Source: an uncultured Clostridia bacterium
GTDB lineage: Bacteria > Bacillota > Clostridia > Oscillospirales > CAG-382
Assembly (NCBI GenBank): GCA_947627335.1
Contig: CANQVQ010000094.1
Coordinates: 1-6,067 of the forward strand
Direction: 5' to 3'
DNA: 6,067 nt
Under the pieces are notes generated by a model, which saw only the letters and a list, made by a program, of their open reading frames with translations, was not told the origin of the DNA and searched no databases. Positions 5,001 to 6,067 of the stretch are shown here, piece by piece (positions within the stretch are counted from its first letter, which is position 1; each line of letters opens with the position of its first letter). The position numbers and the translations under genes are program-made.

Positions 5001-5019
5001 GTTCTCCTCGTTCCTTACG

Positions 5020-5403
5020 TCAATACGCCGTGACGTTGCGCTGGAGCAGGACGCCGATGCGGATATTGGCGGTAGCGAGCGAAGATTCCGCCTCGATCTT
5101 GAAGTAGATCTTCCCGTCGGCGCGCACGAGCGCAGCGGTATCGACGGGGATGACGGCGAACTTTAGTTGTTCAAGATCGATCGCCCTGTCGCCGGCAGCG
5201 GCAGGACCGTCGCCCGCGTGGAGCGTCACGGTGATGTTCGTCCCGGCGTTCGTCGCGTCGATCAGCAGCAACGCCGGACCGGCGCCGCCCGCGCTGACGT
5301 CCGCGCAGCATTCGTCGCTCGAAGCAGAGATCGATACCTTGGTCATCGTCAGGGTCTGCAGCCCATCCGCATAGGTCAGCGGAGTCGTGGTATAAGTCGT
5401 CAT
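5020..5403 (-). CDS. Small beta-rich virion protein, probable capsid decoration or head-fibre protein
   Basis: This 127-residue protein starts at ATG 5403-5401, preceded by a strong AGGAAGGA site at 5413-5420 with 9 bases of spacing. It ends at TGA 5020-5022. The sequence is rich in short alternating beta strands: GPALLLIDATNAGTNITVTL (about 42-61), then a glycine/alanine turn (HAGDGPAAAGD), then FAVIPVDTAALVRADGKIYFKI and a final IRIGVLLQR strand. It shows no signal peptide and no membrane segment. Small single-domain beta-sandwich proteins of this style, encoded directly after the coat gene, are commonly capsid cement or decoration proteins, and that is my inference here. No catalytic motif is visible. 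The paired cysteines (CC at about 32-33) are unusual for an intracellular assembled protein. It is followed by the 520-base structured gap. Confidence 0.6.
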   Translation of the reverse strand: MTTYTTTPLTYADGLQTLTMTKVSISASSDECCADVSAGGAGPALLLIDATNAGTNITVTLHAGDGPAAAGDRAIDLEQLKFAVIPVDTAALVRADGKIYFKIEAESSLATANIRIGVLLQRNVTAY

Positions 5404-5412
5404 AGCAATCTT

Positions 5413-5420
5413 TCCTTCCT
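5413..5420 (-). promoter_or_regulatory. Ribosome binding site of the small virion protein
   Basis: AGGAAGGA on the minus strand with nine bases to ATG 5403-5401. It sits in the 35-base gap after the capsid stop. That gap also contains a perfect TATAAT (5424-5429, minus), but no -35 box is recognisable at a workable distance, so I do not call a promoter there. Confidence 0.75.
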
Positions 5421-5438
5421 ATTATTATATATGTCGGT

Positions 5439-6067
5439 TCAGTTTGCGCCTTCGGTGACGGGAGCGCAGACGAGTTCTTTCGGGCGAATGACCTTCGCGC
5501 CGAACACGAGCCGACCGCGGACCGCCTTATCGAAGGATTTCTCCATGCGGTCGATGACCTGCGTCTCGAGCACCTGCTCGGCGTAGGCGATCGCGGAGTA
5601 GGAGCCGGCGAGCATCATGGTCTTGCCGCCCGCGACCGCAAGCTGGTTGGAGACGTAGACGTCGCAGCCCAGCTCGTCGGTGAACCCGACGGCGCCGGTG
5701 CCGTGCACGCCGTTGTTGATCTGGAACTTGACGCCTGCGAGCAGCAGTTTCGCCTTGACGAACGGCGGGACGACGATCCAGATGCGACCGTCCGGCACGT
5801 TCTGCTCCTCGAGCTTCTGCTTGACCGACGCGACCAGCGAAAGCACGTTGTCCGACGTGACCGTCGTGTCCGTCAGCTTGGTCCCGGCGTCGCCGTACAG
5901 CCCGAAAACGTACGCGTCCGCCTCGTTGCGGAGCAGGTAGGACGCACGCCGCGTCTGGCTGTCCGCCAGCCCGATGCAGGAGCGCAGCTCGTCGAGGTCC
6001 TTCACCTTGAACGAGAACGCTTTGTCCTGGTCGACGTACAGCGTCGTCGCACTGTCGTTTACGTCCT
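5439..6067 (-). CDS. Major capsid protein, C-terminal part (HK97-fold, P22 coat-like); start lies beyond the right edge
   Basis: This frame is open to the window edge and ends at a TGA (5439-5441), giving 208 visible residues. A GTG at 6003-6005 is not the start, because the frame continues upstream with TLYVDQDKAFSFKVKDLDEL. That matches the motif (L-x-DQ-K-x-F-x-F-V-D-D) found about a third of the way into many phage coat proteins. Further on are GRIWIVVPPFVKAKLLLAG, then a G-x-D-VYVSNQL strand, and a C-terminal GRLVFGAKVIRPKELV that is typical of P22/N4-like coat proteins of the HK97 fold. It would form the icosahedral shell. It is the first visible gene of the minus-strand series and lies 35 bases upstream of the small virion protein. 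The family call is by recognition of these motifs and by gene context; the exact subfamily is not settled. Confidence 0.85.
   Translation of the reverse strand, partial: DVNDSATTLYVDQDKAFSFKVKDLDELRSCIGLADSQTRRASYLLRNEADAYVFGLYGDAGTKLTDTTVTSDNVLSLVASVKQKLEEQNVPDGRIWIVVPPFVKAKLLLAGVKFQINNGVHGTGAVGFTDELGCDVYVSNQLAVAGGKTMMLAGSYSAIAYAEQVLETQVIDRMEKSFDKAVRGRLVFGAKVIRPKELVCAPVTEGAN

Larger units (their letters stand above)
4500..5019. other. 520-base non-coding gap with a symmetric structured element
   Basis: No credible gene lies here: open frames on both strands have no ribosome binding site and read through repeats. From right to left, the gap holds a C-tract array (4968-5000, G-tracts on the minus strand), a palindrome, a hairpin, an AT-rich stem-loop zone (4779-4910), a direct repeat (4641-4719), then an inverted copy of the hairpin, palindrome and G-tract array, ending at the connector gene's ribosome binding site. 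Phage late operons usually have gaps of tens of bases, so this length calls for a special explanation. Confidence 0.8.

Noticed and set aside
5439..6005. Capsid start at GTG 6005-6003
   Set aside because: The frame stays open upstream and encodes a recognisable conserved coat-protein segment, so the true start is outside the window.

Overview
The window looks like part of the late, virion-structure module of a tailed phage or prophage. Five protein genes, one of them cut by the right edge, all lie on the minus strand, so transcription runs from high to low coordinates. In that direction the order is: major capsid protein (C-terminal part), small beta-rich capsid-associated protein, gp4-like head-completion/connector protein, large beta-propeller-like gp10-type stabilization protein, and a coiled-coil virion protein. 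The order capsid, gp4, gp10, then coiled-coil tail or ejection proteins resembles podoviruses of the P22 type. High coding GC, strong AGGAAGG(AG) ribosome binding sites, and intergenic hairpins of a style I associate with gut Clostridia suggest a Bacillota (Clostridia-like) host. That host call is an inference and weak.

Layout. 5439-6067: capsid, open at the window edge. 5020-5403: small virion protein. 4500-5019: a 520-base gap, unusually long for a phage late operon, holding a symmetric structured element. Two inverted ~90-base modules (4527-4624 and 4912-5000) each consist of a run of G-tracts, a 19-base palindrome and a 10-bp-stem hairpin, with a further stem-loop and a short direct repeat between them. 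4104-4499, 2368-4107 and 1089-2390: three tightly packed, overlapping genes (4-base ATGA overlap, then a 23-base overlap). 1-1085: a kilobase with no convincing gene, made of layered repeats.

The left kilobase has a modular plan that recurs: G/T-rich blocks with TTTTCGGGG cores, then a conserved GGTTTACATAATTC element, then an array of degenerate 11-base units, then a block homologous to the last 28 codons of the coiled-coil gene. The third copy of the array runs directly into the real stop codon of that gene. Two downstream copies of the gene-end block (468-556, and 1-40 cut by the window edge) carry the same in-frame TAG. So either the gene's 3' end was copied into the repeat, or the repeat has supplied the gene's present C-terminus.

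Most striking are the two inverted intergenic modules, whose hairpin stems differ at two base pairs, both compensated on the opposite arm. That pattern implies the fold itself is maintained. Together with the repeat-built tail of the last gene, it suggests that mobile or host-type structured repeats have invaded, or been used in, this phage operon. No integrase, transposase, reverse transcriptase, tRNA or CRISPR array is visible in the window.
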